NCBI GenBank assembly: GCA_964059195.1
Contig: CAXKWD010000005.1
Span: 94,563,882-94,627,881 of the forward strand
Reading direction: 5' to 3'
Length of the DNA stretch: 64,000 nucleotides
Origin: Ectobius pallidus
Taxonomy: Eukaryota > Arthropoda > Insecta > Blattodea > Ectobiidae
In this document: positions 1 to 10,446 of the stretch, piece after piece
Numbering within the stretch: position 1 is the first letter of the stretch
How the letters are laid out: each line of letters opens with the position of its first letter
The notes under the pieces: model-generated
Databases searched by the model: none
What the model was told of the DNA's origin: nothing
What the model saw: the letters and a program-made list of their open reading frames with translations, nothing else
Translations under genes and position numbers: made by a program

Positions 1-240
1 TATGGTCAAACATAGTTTTATTTGGACGAAACTCACTATGCAGAGGTTTTCTGGGCCAAGAAACTCGAATCTGAGGTCGCTTTTACCAGGCGACGCTATC
101 TAATCGTGGTATGTTGCCCACGTGATTTAGGTGTTAATAAATATAATGATTTTACTATTATGCTCTTAATTTTTAATTTTTGAAATATTTATCGCGGGCC
201 ATCGCTTGATTATGTAAGTCCATCCTGGACGATTTTGTTT
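1..240 (+). repeat. Truncated copy of a non-autonomous Helitron 3' region
   Basis: This is a near-duplicate of 313-532: both carry the same run from the 'tatggtcaaa' block through the TTTGGACGAAACTCACTAT block to the ATTATCGCGGGC-like end. This copy diverges just after ATCGCGGGCC and lacks the hairpin and the terminal CTAG. The left part lies outside the window. Confidence 0.6.
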
Positions 241-285
241 AGAATATCAAGGCACGCAGACATATGAAATTTTCAACCTACACTG

Positions 286-532
286 AATAGGGATAATCAA
301 TATAGGCCTAAATATGGTCAAATATTGTTCGATTTGGACGAAACTCACTATACAGGGGTATTCTGGGCCAAGGAACTCGAATCTGAGGTCGCTTTTACCA
401 GTCGATGCTATCTAAACGTGGTATGTAGTCCACGCGATTTAGGTGTTAATAAATATAATGATTTAACTATTATGCTCTTAATTTTTAATTCTTGAAATAA
501 TTATCGCGGGCGAAGCCGCGGGCACATGCTAG
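286..532 (+). mobile_element. Helitron 3' terminal segment (non-autonomous family)
   Basis: The segment ends with a GC-rich stem-loop (GCGGG-cgaa-GCCGCG, about 506-520), a short tail, and CTAG at 529-532 followed by T. This is the known layout of Helitron 3' ends (hairpin about 10 bp before CTRR, insertion between A and T). The same terminal 250 bp recurs at 41836-42087. The 5' end cannot be fixed; the element may begin left of the window. No coding capacity is visible. Confidence 0.65.
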
Positions 533-2640
533 TACATATATATTAAGTATGACATTCTCTTCGTGTAAATTGGTTGTAAAAATGACGATAATGGCATTGC
601 CACGTCACATCGCATCCCCGAAGGATACAAAACCCAAATAAAATCTGACAGATAATCTAAATAATGCATAACAATACAGTAGTTTCCACATAGTTAAGCG
701 AACTTCATATAATATGACCTCTTAATTCTATCACCACTAGGACAAAATAAATGTAATATAATAATAATGATGATACATGCGGTAAAAGGATTTTGTTTTG
801 CTCGTAGCATTACTACACTCGCCCTAAAGGAGCTCGTTTCCCAAATATAACCTCCTCTCAAAATAAAATCTCTTTTTAACACTTGGATCATAAATTTAGA
901 TAGTTAATGTTGGATCATATTTTAGATAGAGAAGGTGTCACGCTGTCATACATCATATTACCGAAATTTAAAGAACATTCGTGATACCGGGATCTAATAC
1001 TTAACCCTAAACACCTTGTCCTGAACGCGGGAAAGAGATTTTTCACCATTGACCGGACCGCCGCGCCGGGGCGCAAAGCAGGCGAGCTACCGACGACCCA
1101 CCCACGGCGGCAGACTTACGCTAAAATTATAAAACGATCTGGAGCTTAGCTCAGAGATCGATTACAAAAATAGATGTTTAGATCTTATTATGAATATCGA
1201 CGTTATTGATTAAACGAAAGCAAAGCCCATACCATGTAAAGATTGCGGGACTTCATCGTTGAGACATGAATAAAGAATATGAATTTTCAGATTTCGTTAA
1301 TAAAGATAGAACAAAATGTTTTTATTTTTAGACTAAACATATTAATTGGATTGAATTCATGTATCCTTTTTTATTTTTATCCCGTTTTAAAGCGTTTGGG
1401 CTTACGATTACAGCGCATAATAGACAATGCGCTGAGATTTATGTTTGTGCTTTTTTCTATTTCGTAAGTTTTACTTTCTGGCATATAGCCTACGTTTTTC
1501 TGTGCTAACTTTTAACTCGTAGCCTATATGCGAGAAAGTTTGTGCAACTTATTTTGCACCATTTGCATCACTTATGGAAGTGTTATATTGCATGTTCACA
1601 GGTACCTAACACAAATAGGCCTACAACATTTTGTTTTCGTACGATTTTCCGTTACAAGAGGCCGTATTGCAAAGAGCGCGTATTCACAGTGGGTAGCTTA
1701 TAACTACCCATCAGAGAATTTGTTCGAAAAATTGTTTTTCAAATAAAAGTTTTAGCTCTTGGTGCAAAATTTAAACAAATTCGTAAGAGGCGTTTTCGAG
1801 AAAATCGGGAAAAACGAAAATTTCTTCATGTAAAGTCCCCTTAAAAATAAGATAAATATGTCGCCAATCTTAGGATCACAACTTCAGACCAAAATACGAA
1901 GTTTTGTTTTCATACGATTTTCCGTTTTGGAGCTAGCCTGTTCACAGACATCCACACAAACACACAGACATGTTTCCGAAAATAGTATTTTTGGATTCAG
2001 GGGGCCTTGAAACATGCATTTATGTTAAAAACTCAACTTTTATGTTAGGTTATACATGCTTAACATCTTATATTTTCAGGGCCTTAAAAATAAAAATAAA
2101 TAAAACATAAAACAATTTGAATTTTAAAATACTAAATCTTGTGAAAAACAAAAACAAATTTCAAACACCTCTACTTTTCCCCTTAATCTATTTATATTCA
2201 CTGGTTTATACTATTCTTTTTTCTGTTATTATCGCCAATGAAAAAAGTATATTCTGGTACACATTCAACATATTACTGCTTAGCAGTATGGACAATCAAT
2301 AGGCATAACTTCTGTTTCTCTTCCCAATTCACAATATAAACATATATTGGTAACACTACCAAAAACAGCGGCAATGACATTTAATCCTGTAACACAACCG
2401 AAAGAACTTTTCTTTCATAATGACATTACTTTTGTACTTGCAATGACAGCTGATATTACGTACAATTGTTAAATAGCATGTCCCTCATCCATCTATACAA
2501 AACTGGAAGCCTTAACAAAAAAATAACGAGCTACAATGTTACGAACTTAATCGAATTGTTCACCCGTTACACAATAAAACGTCGCACTCACTCATATGAG
2601 AGGACAGTCACACGATTACAAAAGTAGTTTTGTCACAGAA
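533..2640. other. No gene recognised; diffuse old repeat sequence
   Basis: Only short AT-rich reading frames occur. A GC-rich patch lies at 1030-1110. The piece at about 1900-2040 (CACAGACAT repeats, then 'ggattcaggg...catttatgtt') resembles 12720-12780, so it belongs to a dispersed repeat family that could not be named. Confidence 0.5.
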
Positions 2641-2684
2641 CATACAACACTACACCTTGTCTTGCTGTTACTTCTTTAGCTACA

Positions 2685-3071
2685 AATTCATTCTAAACCC
2701 TGGAGAAGACCTTCGCCAGTAAGAGCACAGCATGACTGGATCTGTCACTGATGTTTCTTTAAGGGCGTGGGGTCTAATTCCTTGCTGATCTCCACAGATT
2801 TCGAAAGCTCTTCATGAGTAAGCATGCTATGCACTTTTTCTCTTGTCGCGGCCAGTCTTTCTCGGTCTGTTGAGTCGATTACCACAATATCAAACTCTGT
2901 ATTGCTGTAGTCACACATTATGAAATGTAAATCTTTCCATACAACCTCTTCTACATTAGAAGTAACTGTCGGAGACGTATGCACTATCTCATTCATCGAT
3001 GTCCCACCAACACAATTTTATGTTCCTCATTCTCAAACAAGCTCCAAATCTTTGAGAAGAACAACGCCATG
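2685..3071 (-). pseudogene. Arl5: Processed pseudogene of ADP-ribosylation-factor-like GTPase 5 (Arl5)
   Basis: Read on the - strand from an ATG at 3069-3071, the translation matches the Arl5 family piecewise: N-terminal FFSKIWSLF and EEHKIVLVG, then [56 protein letters not shown], and IQSCCALTGEGLLQGLE near 2690-2735. No introns interrupt it, which implies a retrocopy. It is dead: there is a frameshift near 2998, and TGA replaces a conserved Trp twice (at about 2743 and 2688). Three internal deletions remove the P-loop (after VLVG), the WDxGGQE segment (between FIMCD and YSNTEF) and the NKxD segment (between LSK and EIS), that is, the main nucleotide-binding motifs. Arl5 proteins act in trans-Golgi tethering; this copy cannot bind GTP. 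It lies about 266 bp beyond the Helentron OTU stop on the same strand, so capture by the Helitron or independent retroposition are both possible. No poly(A) tract or target duplication is evident. Confidence 0.85.
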
Positions 3072-3336
3072 TTTGTTTGTCAGATGACCATGAGCACTGA
3101 CAGCAAACTATAACACCATCTCTCAATCATTGTTCTCTATTTGGCAAAAAAAGCACATGTAATGATCACTCCGAAGTGTTAACAACAAAGATGGCATGTG
3201 TCACCCAAGAATTCAAGAACATGTAAAGAATGTGTCTTGTTTTAATCTTGTTAAGGACGTCAATCACTCACGTAACTTATCTTGTGGCTCTATTCTTGCT
3301 AATATGTTATGAATTCATCTAAATGGGGCAAATTTT

Positions 3337-3638
3337 CTACTGGAGCTGGTAGTGGTGGCCTCCATTTCCCTTAGGTGCCAATGCGGTGTAATGTTTGGAT
3401 GACATGTCAAGGTACAAATACAATTCTCTACCTACGGCAGGAGAGAAACGCATGGATGAAGTTCCATCTCCAATGTATATATTGAGTGGCCTCTTGAGTA
3501 GGTAACTCATTATAATTACCTCTAGAATCTCTGCATAGTTCTTGTCTCTAAGGACAGATTCATAGGAGGTACCGGTTTGTAATCCATGGGCCAGCGGAAG
3601 TAGCTCCAAAAAGTCCTCGTTGATGTGAATGTGATGAG
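3337..3638 (-). pseudogene. Helentron OTU domain, C-terminal part
   Basis: This is the downstream piece of the OTU-like cysteine protease domain. It holds YESVLRDKNYAEILEVIIMS, a strand-rich segment NIYIGD, and a HYTAL motif (about 3380-3393) where the catalytic histidine of OTU proteases sits. The frame stops at 3337. The 5' side is cut by the hAT MITE. If the MITE and one 8-bp target copy are ignored, the reading frame runs unbroken into the catalytic-Cys half at 4441 and above, which shows the two halves were one domain. OTU enzymes cleave ubiquitin; the role in Helitrons is unknown. Confidence 0.75.
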
Positions 3639-4440
3639 TAGGGACCGGATTTTTAGGTTTTTAAAAACACTGTTTTAGGTTTTCCATTAGGTGAAATAGT
3701 TTTTTTAGGTTTTTTGTCAAAAATATCGTTTTCGCGTAGAATAATAATGGTTTAATGAATTTTAATGTGCTACACAGGATTCAATACATAATACTTGTAA
3801 AGTTTAACTTAACAAAATTGACTTAAATTTGTGTAAACTTGCTTTAGGACAATATTATAGACAATTGAAAAAAAAAGCATAAACAATTAAAAGAAGCAGT
3901 AATAAACTCGATTTCATTTGTTTCGGCATAATTAATACATCTTCTTAAACCTCACACTGTGACCACTCAGTATGAATAAGAGGGTAGTAAATAAAGGCCA
4001 ACAAGCGCTTTAAAACATGGAAATCTATACCCTTGTCCATACACGGCAACAATGGTTGTTCGTACGAATATTTGAAAAGGAATACGCCGGTTCTCTTACA
4101 CTTTCTCTATTGATACTGTCCATCCTAGACGACAATGGGTTGAACGAAACGCTGGTGGTATTAATTTCAACCCGACAAAAATTGTCTCCCCGCAAAATAT
4201 CGATTTCTCAACTGAGAAATTTAACAAAAAAGACAAAAAGTAGCCTAAATTATATATTTTAGGTTATACTGTATATCCCGTTTAGGTATATTTAGGTTTT
4301 TATACCCCATTTAGGTATTTTTAGGTGCCACAGAATTAATGTGGGTGAATCCTATGGTCATGATTCGAAAAAGTGTATGAGCGCTTTTTGTTTTGGAAGT
4401 AAGGGAAAAAATAGGTAAAAACCTAAGAATCCGGTCCCTA
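3639..4440. mobile_element. hAT-type MITE (802 bp) inside the OTU domain
   Basis: The ends are inverted repeats: TAGGGACCGGATTTTTAGG at the left and its near-complement CCTAAGAATCCGGTCCCTA at the right, about 24 bp with one mismatch. An exact 8-bp target duplication GTGATGAG flanks it (3631-3638 and 4441-4448). TAGGG ends plus 8-bp duplications are diagnostic of the hAT superfamily. The interior is AT-rich with further TTTAGGTTTTT motifs near both ends and no transposase. Non-autonomous. Confidence 0.9.
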
Positions 4441-5448
4441 GTGATGAGCCACTAAGGCTCTAAGACCGTTGCAAAGGCCTTCCTCACCGCACAGATGTCG
4501 CGAAACTGCATAATAGAAGCAATTCCCGTCACCAGTCGTGGGAATTGGCCAGAAGTGTGAGGAGATTGATACAGGAAGCTTCATTTTTCGCTGTGTCGGC
4601 CTTCTTTTGATAACGAATGCTCCTGATCGCACAAAGTTCAAGAGCCATCGTACAGAATCCTCATCCACATTCATTGACGTACGTAGACTCGTGAATAGTG
4701 CTCTCCCTTTATCGATCGCTATTCCAAGAGGTGTCGGCAACTCAGGTATCAGTGGCGCCGCAGGTGTTATATCTCTTGATTTCGGAGGAACCATAGGAAG
4801 AGCCAACAATTGTTTGTGGTAGCTGTAGAAGGTCTCAACTACTGTTGCGTAGTGCTCGAAAGTAGAATACACGATATCAATCGCTGTATCCTTATCAGTT
4901 GTGGAGACAGTTATGGGCAGTTGGTTGGTAAAGCCCCGTTCCTCCAAGAAGGCAAACATGCTTGATTGAGCCTTTGGTTACAAGTTAAAGTCTCCAAGAA
5001 TTATAACTCTAGGACTATTCTTCAGAGCTGCACGCATCGCCGCCTGCACAAAGTCTCGAACTGCGCTGAATGGAGTTGATGGAGGTTTATAATCCGTACA
5101 AATTCCAACCCCTTCGATAAGAAGGGTAGCCAAACAACATGCCGACCCTAGAGTCTCGTTGTGATAGGTGTACAAGACGCTTACGTCGCTGCCATGTTTA
5201 GCATACACAGTTAAACCGTACTGATGCATGTGCCTCTTTGCATCCTGGCGTAATATCGTTTCATAGTTGAGTATGTAAATATTATCGTTTGACAAGGTTT
5301 CAGTTTCGCTTGCTATGAAAACCACAGGTTGGTGTAACTGCATGAAGTTCACTGCATCTGCCCAGTGGGCCTTATTTCTTAAACTCTGTATGTTCTGGTA
5401 GAGTATGGTTAATTCTCCTTGAGCTTCAGATGGATAGCTTCCATGCAC
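4441..5448 (-). pseudogene. Helentron EEP endonuclease fused to OTU N-terminal half
   Basis: From about 5448 downwards: LTILYQNIQSLRNK (first EEP motif), VVFIASETETL (motif with the metal-binding Glu), and IILGDFNL (4981-5004). A TAA at 4978-4980 then interrupts, and the same frame continues with the TTDKDTAIDIVYS block and a YSYHKQL segment at the place where EEP enzymes carry SDH. Next comes a linker and the OTU catalytic-Cys motif GDGNCFYYAV (Cys codon about 4519-4521). Endonuclease and protease-like domain thus lie in one reading frame broken by a single stop. The apparent SYH may be a lineage feature or decay. The frame is shifted relative to the helicase end at about 5451; no natural ATG is obvious there, so this was probably part of one long polyprotein. 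Confidence 0.8.
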
Positions 5449-5450
5449 TA

Positions 5451-6794
5451 CAATGGGTTTCCGTGAAAGGCTTGAAGGACTAAATTGTCCTTTTCATGTG
5501 CAGGTGGGGGGACAAAAGTACCGGTACCTGTTAGGTAGAGGCCACTTAGTTTGGTGCATCTGCTCAGAGCCACGTATAATTCAGTCCTGGTTAACCCCTT
5601 TGACAAATGTACTGCCACTGAGTCGTAGGTGCCTCACTGGCTTTTTAAAATGGTAATAGCTTCTGCTTGTACCAGAGGTAATTGATTTCTGACGACGGAG
5701 TAAGGACTCTTGCAGGGATTTATTGTTCTATTCACCCTGTCAATAGCAGTCAGAGTGAGATCTGATGCATGTCGGACCTCTCGCCTTCTCACTTTCCCAA
5801 CGTTTTTGTCGGAGAACAACAGCCAAACTCTTTGAATATTAGAAGATGACTCTTCTATGTCTTTGAGTACACCCAAAGCACCATTCACCAGACCATCAGC
5901 TACACTAACATTTACTGAAATCATGTATTTCGTATTCAGACTCAGTGACATACGAAAAGGAAGGCCTTGACATTTATTAGTCGCGGCTGTCTGTGCAGAT
6001 TGTAGCAACCGTTGCCTAGTTTTTGCATTTGGTTGTCCAGTCACCCTATCAATGGATTCTACGTCGACTTTGTTGCAGTCACGGTTAGTAACTATTTGAT
6101 TGTAATAATCAACTTCTGCATTTGTACGAAATAAATGAACAGTTTCATCCGGTATTTGATTTGGAAGAACAATGCTACTTTTAAAGAGTTGAACTTGCGC
6201 CACATTTAAGGTGCCTTGCGCCAAGTTATTCAAGGCTTCGGCAAAAAGAGCATCATCTCGTTGCCTCATTATTTGTGTCAATTTGTAACTGGCGAAGCGG
6301 TCCCACAGTGGATTCCCGGTGAAAACGTCATACGTTAGTGTTTTGGGAGGCTCAAAAATGTATCGGTCACCCACAGGTCTTAATTGGTTAAAATCTCCAA
6401 AGACGATCATAGGTATTCCCGCGAAGTCAGTGTCACTTTTAAATACTTCTCGCAACTGTATGTTTACTTGCGCCATCATTCGCGATCCCACCATACTGAT
6501 TTCATCAATCATTATCAGTCAGACATCTCGCAATTTGGAGAAAAGCTAGTTACGCGTGGAGCTGCTCAGGTGCTTATCTCTACTCCACATTGATTAAGTG
6601 GAAGCACAAATGCAGAATGTAATGTTGTACCCGCAATGCCGAAAGCTGCCTTTCCTGTTGGGGCACACACAAGAACCTTCAGTGATTCCAAGTTTTTGGA
6701 AGATGAAGTCTTCTTCAAAAATCGAATGATCATCCGACGTGTCATCCCTACACCAGCTCCTCCAAGAATACAGTGGTAAAATGGCAGTTTGTTT
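5451..6794 (-). pseudogene. Helentron Pif1-like helicase domain
   Basis: SF1B helicase motifs appear in order: motif I GGAGVGMT (6740-6763), Ia APTGKAAFGIAGTTLHSAF, II MIDEISMVG (about 6486-6512), III VFGDFNQLRPVGD, IV LFRTNAEVDYYN, NGALGVLKD, then ITILKSQ, GTYDS and YVALSRC (about 5553-5575). Motif I has Met (6743-6745) in place of the ATP-binding Lys, so ATPase activity would be lost. A frameshift near 6590 and TAG/TGA stops just before motif II break the frame, and TGA at 5634-5636 sits directly after KSQ where the family has Gly. After that stop the same frame stays open to about 5451. The 5' side is separated from Rep by an AT-rich insertion. Confidence 0.9.
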
Positions 6795-6900
6795 TCCTTG
6801 AATTGGTTTATTTATTTATTTTATTTATTTATTTATTTTATTTATTTACATTATTACATAGAATTGCAAATACAAATACAAATACAAATACATATTTATA
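6795..6900 (-). mobile_element. Retroposon 3' tail inserted between Rep and helicase
   Basis: On the - strand the sequence reads TTTGTATTTGTATTTG, a short unique stretch (CAATTCTATGTAATAATG), then repeated AAATA/AATAA units. The coding line of the Helentron stops at its edge and resumes after it. A short unique 3' end followed by an A-rich microsatellite is typical of 5'-truncated LINE insertions. No clear target duplication was found. Confidence 0.45.
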
Positions 6901-8145
6901 CAAGTAAAATAATGAGATGATGGTGAAGTATATGTTGAAGGTAAGTCGTTTGTTTGAGATTTAAGGTGCTGATGATTTTTGAATAATCGTCCTCTGCAAG
7001 TAACCTAGGAACAGGTAAAACTATATCGTCCCCAGCATGTCTGTGCTGATTTTCATTTGGAACCGCAAATTCTATGTCAACGTCTGGTGCGCCTGCGGTC
7101 TGAGAATTGAGTGCGCCAAAAATCCTCAGATTTACAGGAGTCTCATTGTCCTCATCTCCACTTTCTTCCTCAGTGTACTTTTCCTGATTTTCTATGTCGA
7201 ATATTTCGTTATTTATATCATCATTAAAAACATATTTCACACTATTATGTGCAATTTGCTGAAAATGTTGCTTGGATATATCTGCCGCTGAGTTTATAAT
7301 GACTTTTTCATCGCGCCAGTGCCAGAAAAGCATGACGTTTTCTCTCATGTAGTCGTCTTCCTGGTTCTCGTGGTAATTGACAAATCTTATAACTTTTGCT
7401 CGTTGTCTCTTGCGAATGAAGCCAGAATGGTCTATGAACTCAATTAAAGCAACTTGTAGCTCGGCTTGACCCGTAGAGTCATAGTCAGACTCTTCGTTAT
7501 GATCTTTTCCAACATTTCTGGTTGAATAATTATAGCAGGCGATGAAATCCGCCAAGCAAACTTCTTCCATGGCTGGTGGACGCAACACATAGTGGTCAAT
7601 AGAAGTTTTCGTAAATATATCCTCAGAATCAGGACTCAGAGCCTTCAATGCCAATCTGTTTTTTAAAACAGCACAGCGCTTTTCAGGGCTGTTCGTATTG
7701 ATGAATTCCGATCGGCGTGAGCATGAGGATAGTGGCAAGGCTAGAATGTAATATACAGCTTCTTGGGCGCTGAATTCACTAGCGTTGAGGAAGCAGTTGG
7801 CCAACAACCTCAGTTGGTCTCGCATACTCTTATTGCCTTGCTTGATTTCAGTCTCCGCTTCTCTGAGGAGCTTTGACATTCCAGTGTTCGACTTGTTCAA
7901 ATAATTAATTACATACGTGGCACAAGAGTACATATCAGTTATGTACTGAATGTCCATGTTGGCCTCATGGAGGAGCAGCATATCAGTATTGTAATTATTT
8001 ATCATGCACTCGTGGGGTGCCCGTTTCAGGAATGTGGTCACTCTCTTTAGACCACTACGAACAATTTGAACATATTGTGAGTAGTTAATCTCAAACTCAT
8101 TAAGGAGTTCTTCTATAGTGAGTATCTGCTGGTTTTTATGAATGT
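6896..8145 (-). pseudogene. Helentron Rep C-terminal part with catalytic tyrosines
   Basis: The frame is open from about 8145 to 6896; the first Met codon is at 8041. It carries the Rep motif YVINYLNKSN with the Y-x3-Y-x2-K spacing (about 7890-7915), where the two tyrosines of Helitron Rep nick DNA. A long linker follows that includes a Glu/Asp-rich segment (near EESGDEDNE) and ends in LNLKQTTYLQHILHH, the usual lead-in to the helicase. The upstream edge is a frameshift near 8140; the downstream edge is the AT-rich insertion. The Tyr pair is intact. Confidence 0.85.
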
Positions 8146-10446
8146 CAAAAATCTTTCTTTAATTTTACTTCGCACTTGCTTCAATTCTTCCAATGCCTCT
8201 TTGCTGAAATCTTCCCCTGACAAAGGCTCTAATATTTTTGTTTCAGTAAAAGGAAGAAATGGGAAATCGAACCTGCATATCTTTTCTCTGCTCTTGCACT
8301 TGTTCCAACACGTGGATGTGTGTCTGTGTGTCTGCAGTTCCAGTGACTCTGTAGGTAGCAAACTTGAACATTTTATAAATCTGTCAATGAATTAAACCAC
8401 GTCTACATTTTCTGTCCCTTCCTTGTACACTGGTGCTTTTTCCAACCAGAGAAAACAGTGCAAGTGGGGGCTACCGCGTTGTTGGAATTCTGTTCTTATA
8501 TAATAGTCCAATACATTGTGTTCCTCAAAGACAGAATTATTTTGCTTTTGCAAAATGAAAAGCCGCCTTGTCCGGTACTCGAAGTATCTTGCAACGGTAA
8601 CCGGATCTGTCTTCACCAAACGAACCTTTTCCGGATACGCCATAGACTTGGCTGCGTCAATGCTTATTGATTCTCCATCTACTACTTTTTTGAGGATGAC
8701 AATTAACTCTGGCCACCTCGTTTCTGCTGGAGACAATGTGACAAATAAAGTGGGAGGTCCAATCTGCCTCATCATGGCGAAAAGCTCTTTTTTCTTTTTC
8801 TCCCAGAAAGACGGCGATCCGCGGTCTACTTCGAAAACGCGGTACCCGGAATCTTGAAGAACCAGTTCGTTCAATTGGTTGCCATCCAGAACATCCCTGA
8901 CCTTAAACTTTTGTTTTGATTTTGCTTTCCGCAAACAGAAGGAAATGCTAGAACTCACTTTCTCAGTTCTTAGTTTGAGTGCGGAGAAGAATAACTTGGT
9001 TATGGTGGCGCACCTCCGATCATCTCTCATAATTTCTGACTTGATCAAATTTTGCAATGTCATCCCGGTTGGTTTTTGCTTTAGCTCACCACAGTAAATC
9101 TTTATAAAACACTGAGCTTCAACGTATTCTGCAAAAAGGGATTCAGGTTTACGTCCCTCACCGGGAGCAAATATGATTGCATATGTGAGCATAGTTACGT
9201 CATCGATTTCACCATCTTCTTGTTCACCATCCCCATCCATTTGGATGTCTGGCCTGTGACTTCCTGGGACCTCGAAGCAGCTGGCGTTATTCAAGCGATC
9301 CGTGTCTACGTCAATTTTGAAATGCTGGTATAGGGGAGACTGTATTAAAAAAGCAGCAGCGTCCTTTATAGCCTTGGGTCTGACGTTTTCGAAAGCAACA
9401 TTTGTTTTATAGCACTTCTTCCTTCTAAAGCATATTGGAATAACAAACTTATCATTAAATGTACGCGGTAGTATATTGACTGAAGTTGGTACGTCAGTTG
9501 GTACATTGACAGCACGGCCCTTGACTAGGTACTGCTGATCGCTAACAGCCGCTCTAATAGACATAAACGGTATCCACGGCGCTAGGAAACGTTCTTCCAG
9601 TTCAGTCAAGATGTCCAATTCTCTAGGAATATCAGGGAACTCCAGCTCTTTATTGCATAATGAATATGTCGGCAACTTCTTCTTGCGCAAGGAATTATAG
9701 CAAGTATTACACAACAACACGTCATCGCCTTCAATGAGTCCGCAGGCAGCCATCAGATCGTCTGGAGCTAGACTTGTCACTTTAGTGTATTTGACAGATG
9801 ATTTAAACCACAATCTGTGGCACGAAGAGCATGGATGGACAGGTCCATCTTTCTTTTCAGTAAGATATTTCTTGTAAATCTGCTCCCGCTTTTTAATCAA
9901 AGTCTCATTGACTAGCTTATTTTTGGTAGCAATTACTCTAGATATGTGCAGGATTCTACCAGCCGGACTAGATAAATGCCGCATCTGGGCCAGACGGAGC
10001 CTTCCATGGTGTTGATGAAGTTTACTCTTGATGAGCAATCGTTTCCTGTAATTTTCTCGAAGTCGCTGAAGATGAGCAGCCCGCATTGTTGGGCTTTGAA
10101 GCCGCTGTCTTTGACCCTTCGCTGATCTTCTTATGTGCTCTGCTCGCTTTGTAGGGCTCTTCAGGCGTCGTTTTTGCAATTCCAGTAGCCGCCTCTTGTG
10201 TTTTTCATGCCTAGAGGGACTTTGTAGGCGACGAATCTGACTTTCTTTCAGCCGTCTTCGGTGCACATTACGCCTAGTAGGACTTAAAAGTCGCTGACTT
10301 TGACCGTTCGCCGACCTTTTTACGTGTTCTGCTCGCTTTGTAGGACTCTGCAGGCGTCGTTTTTGCGATTCCAGTAGCCGCCTCTTGTGTTTTTCATGCC
10401 TAGAGGTACTTTGTAGGCGACGAATCTGACTTTCTTTCAGCCGTCT
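8113..10446 (-). pseudogene. Helentron Rep N-terminal part (zinc knuckles and HUH motif)
   Basis: The frame is open from 10446 (just after a TGA at 10447-10449) to a TAA at 8392-8394, and then continues in the same frame to 8113. It begins with 21-residue basic repeats. Numbered from codon 10264-10266, paired knuckles follow at C146xxC149 and C186xxC189 (HPCSSCHRLWF, LLCNTCYNSL). Then come a few hundred residues of Helitron-like N domain and the HUH motif SPHLHCFLW (about 8447-8472), the metal-binding pair of rolling-circle Reps. After the TAA, FIDRFIKC and LQTHRHTSTCWNKC continue the Rep domain. A frameshift near 8140 separates it from the tyrosine motif. Several + strand frames here are shadows. 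Confidence 0.85.

Noticed and set aside
2745..2996. The 83-codon frame as a Helitron accessory protein
   Set aside because: Its blocks match Arl5 piecewise and continue out of frame on both sides.
4017..4262. An 81-codon frame as a MITE-encoded protein
   Set aside because: No transposase similarity; the element is AT-rich and non-autonomous.
8516..8857. A + strand 113-codon frame
   Set aside because: It is the antisense shadow of the Rep coding region; the same holds for + strand frames at 4538, 6319, 7037 and 8879.
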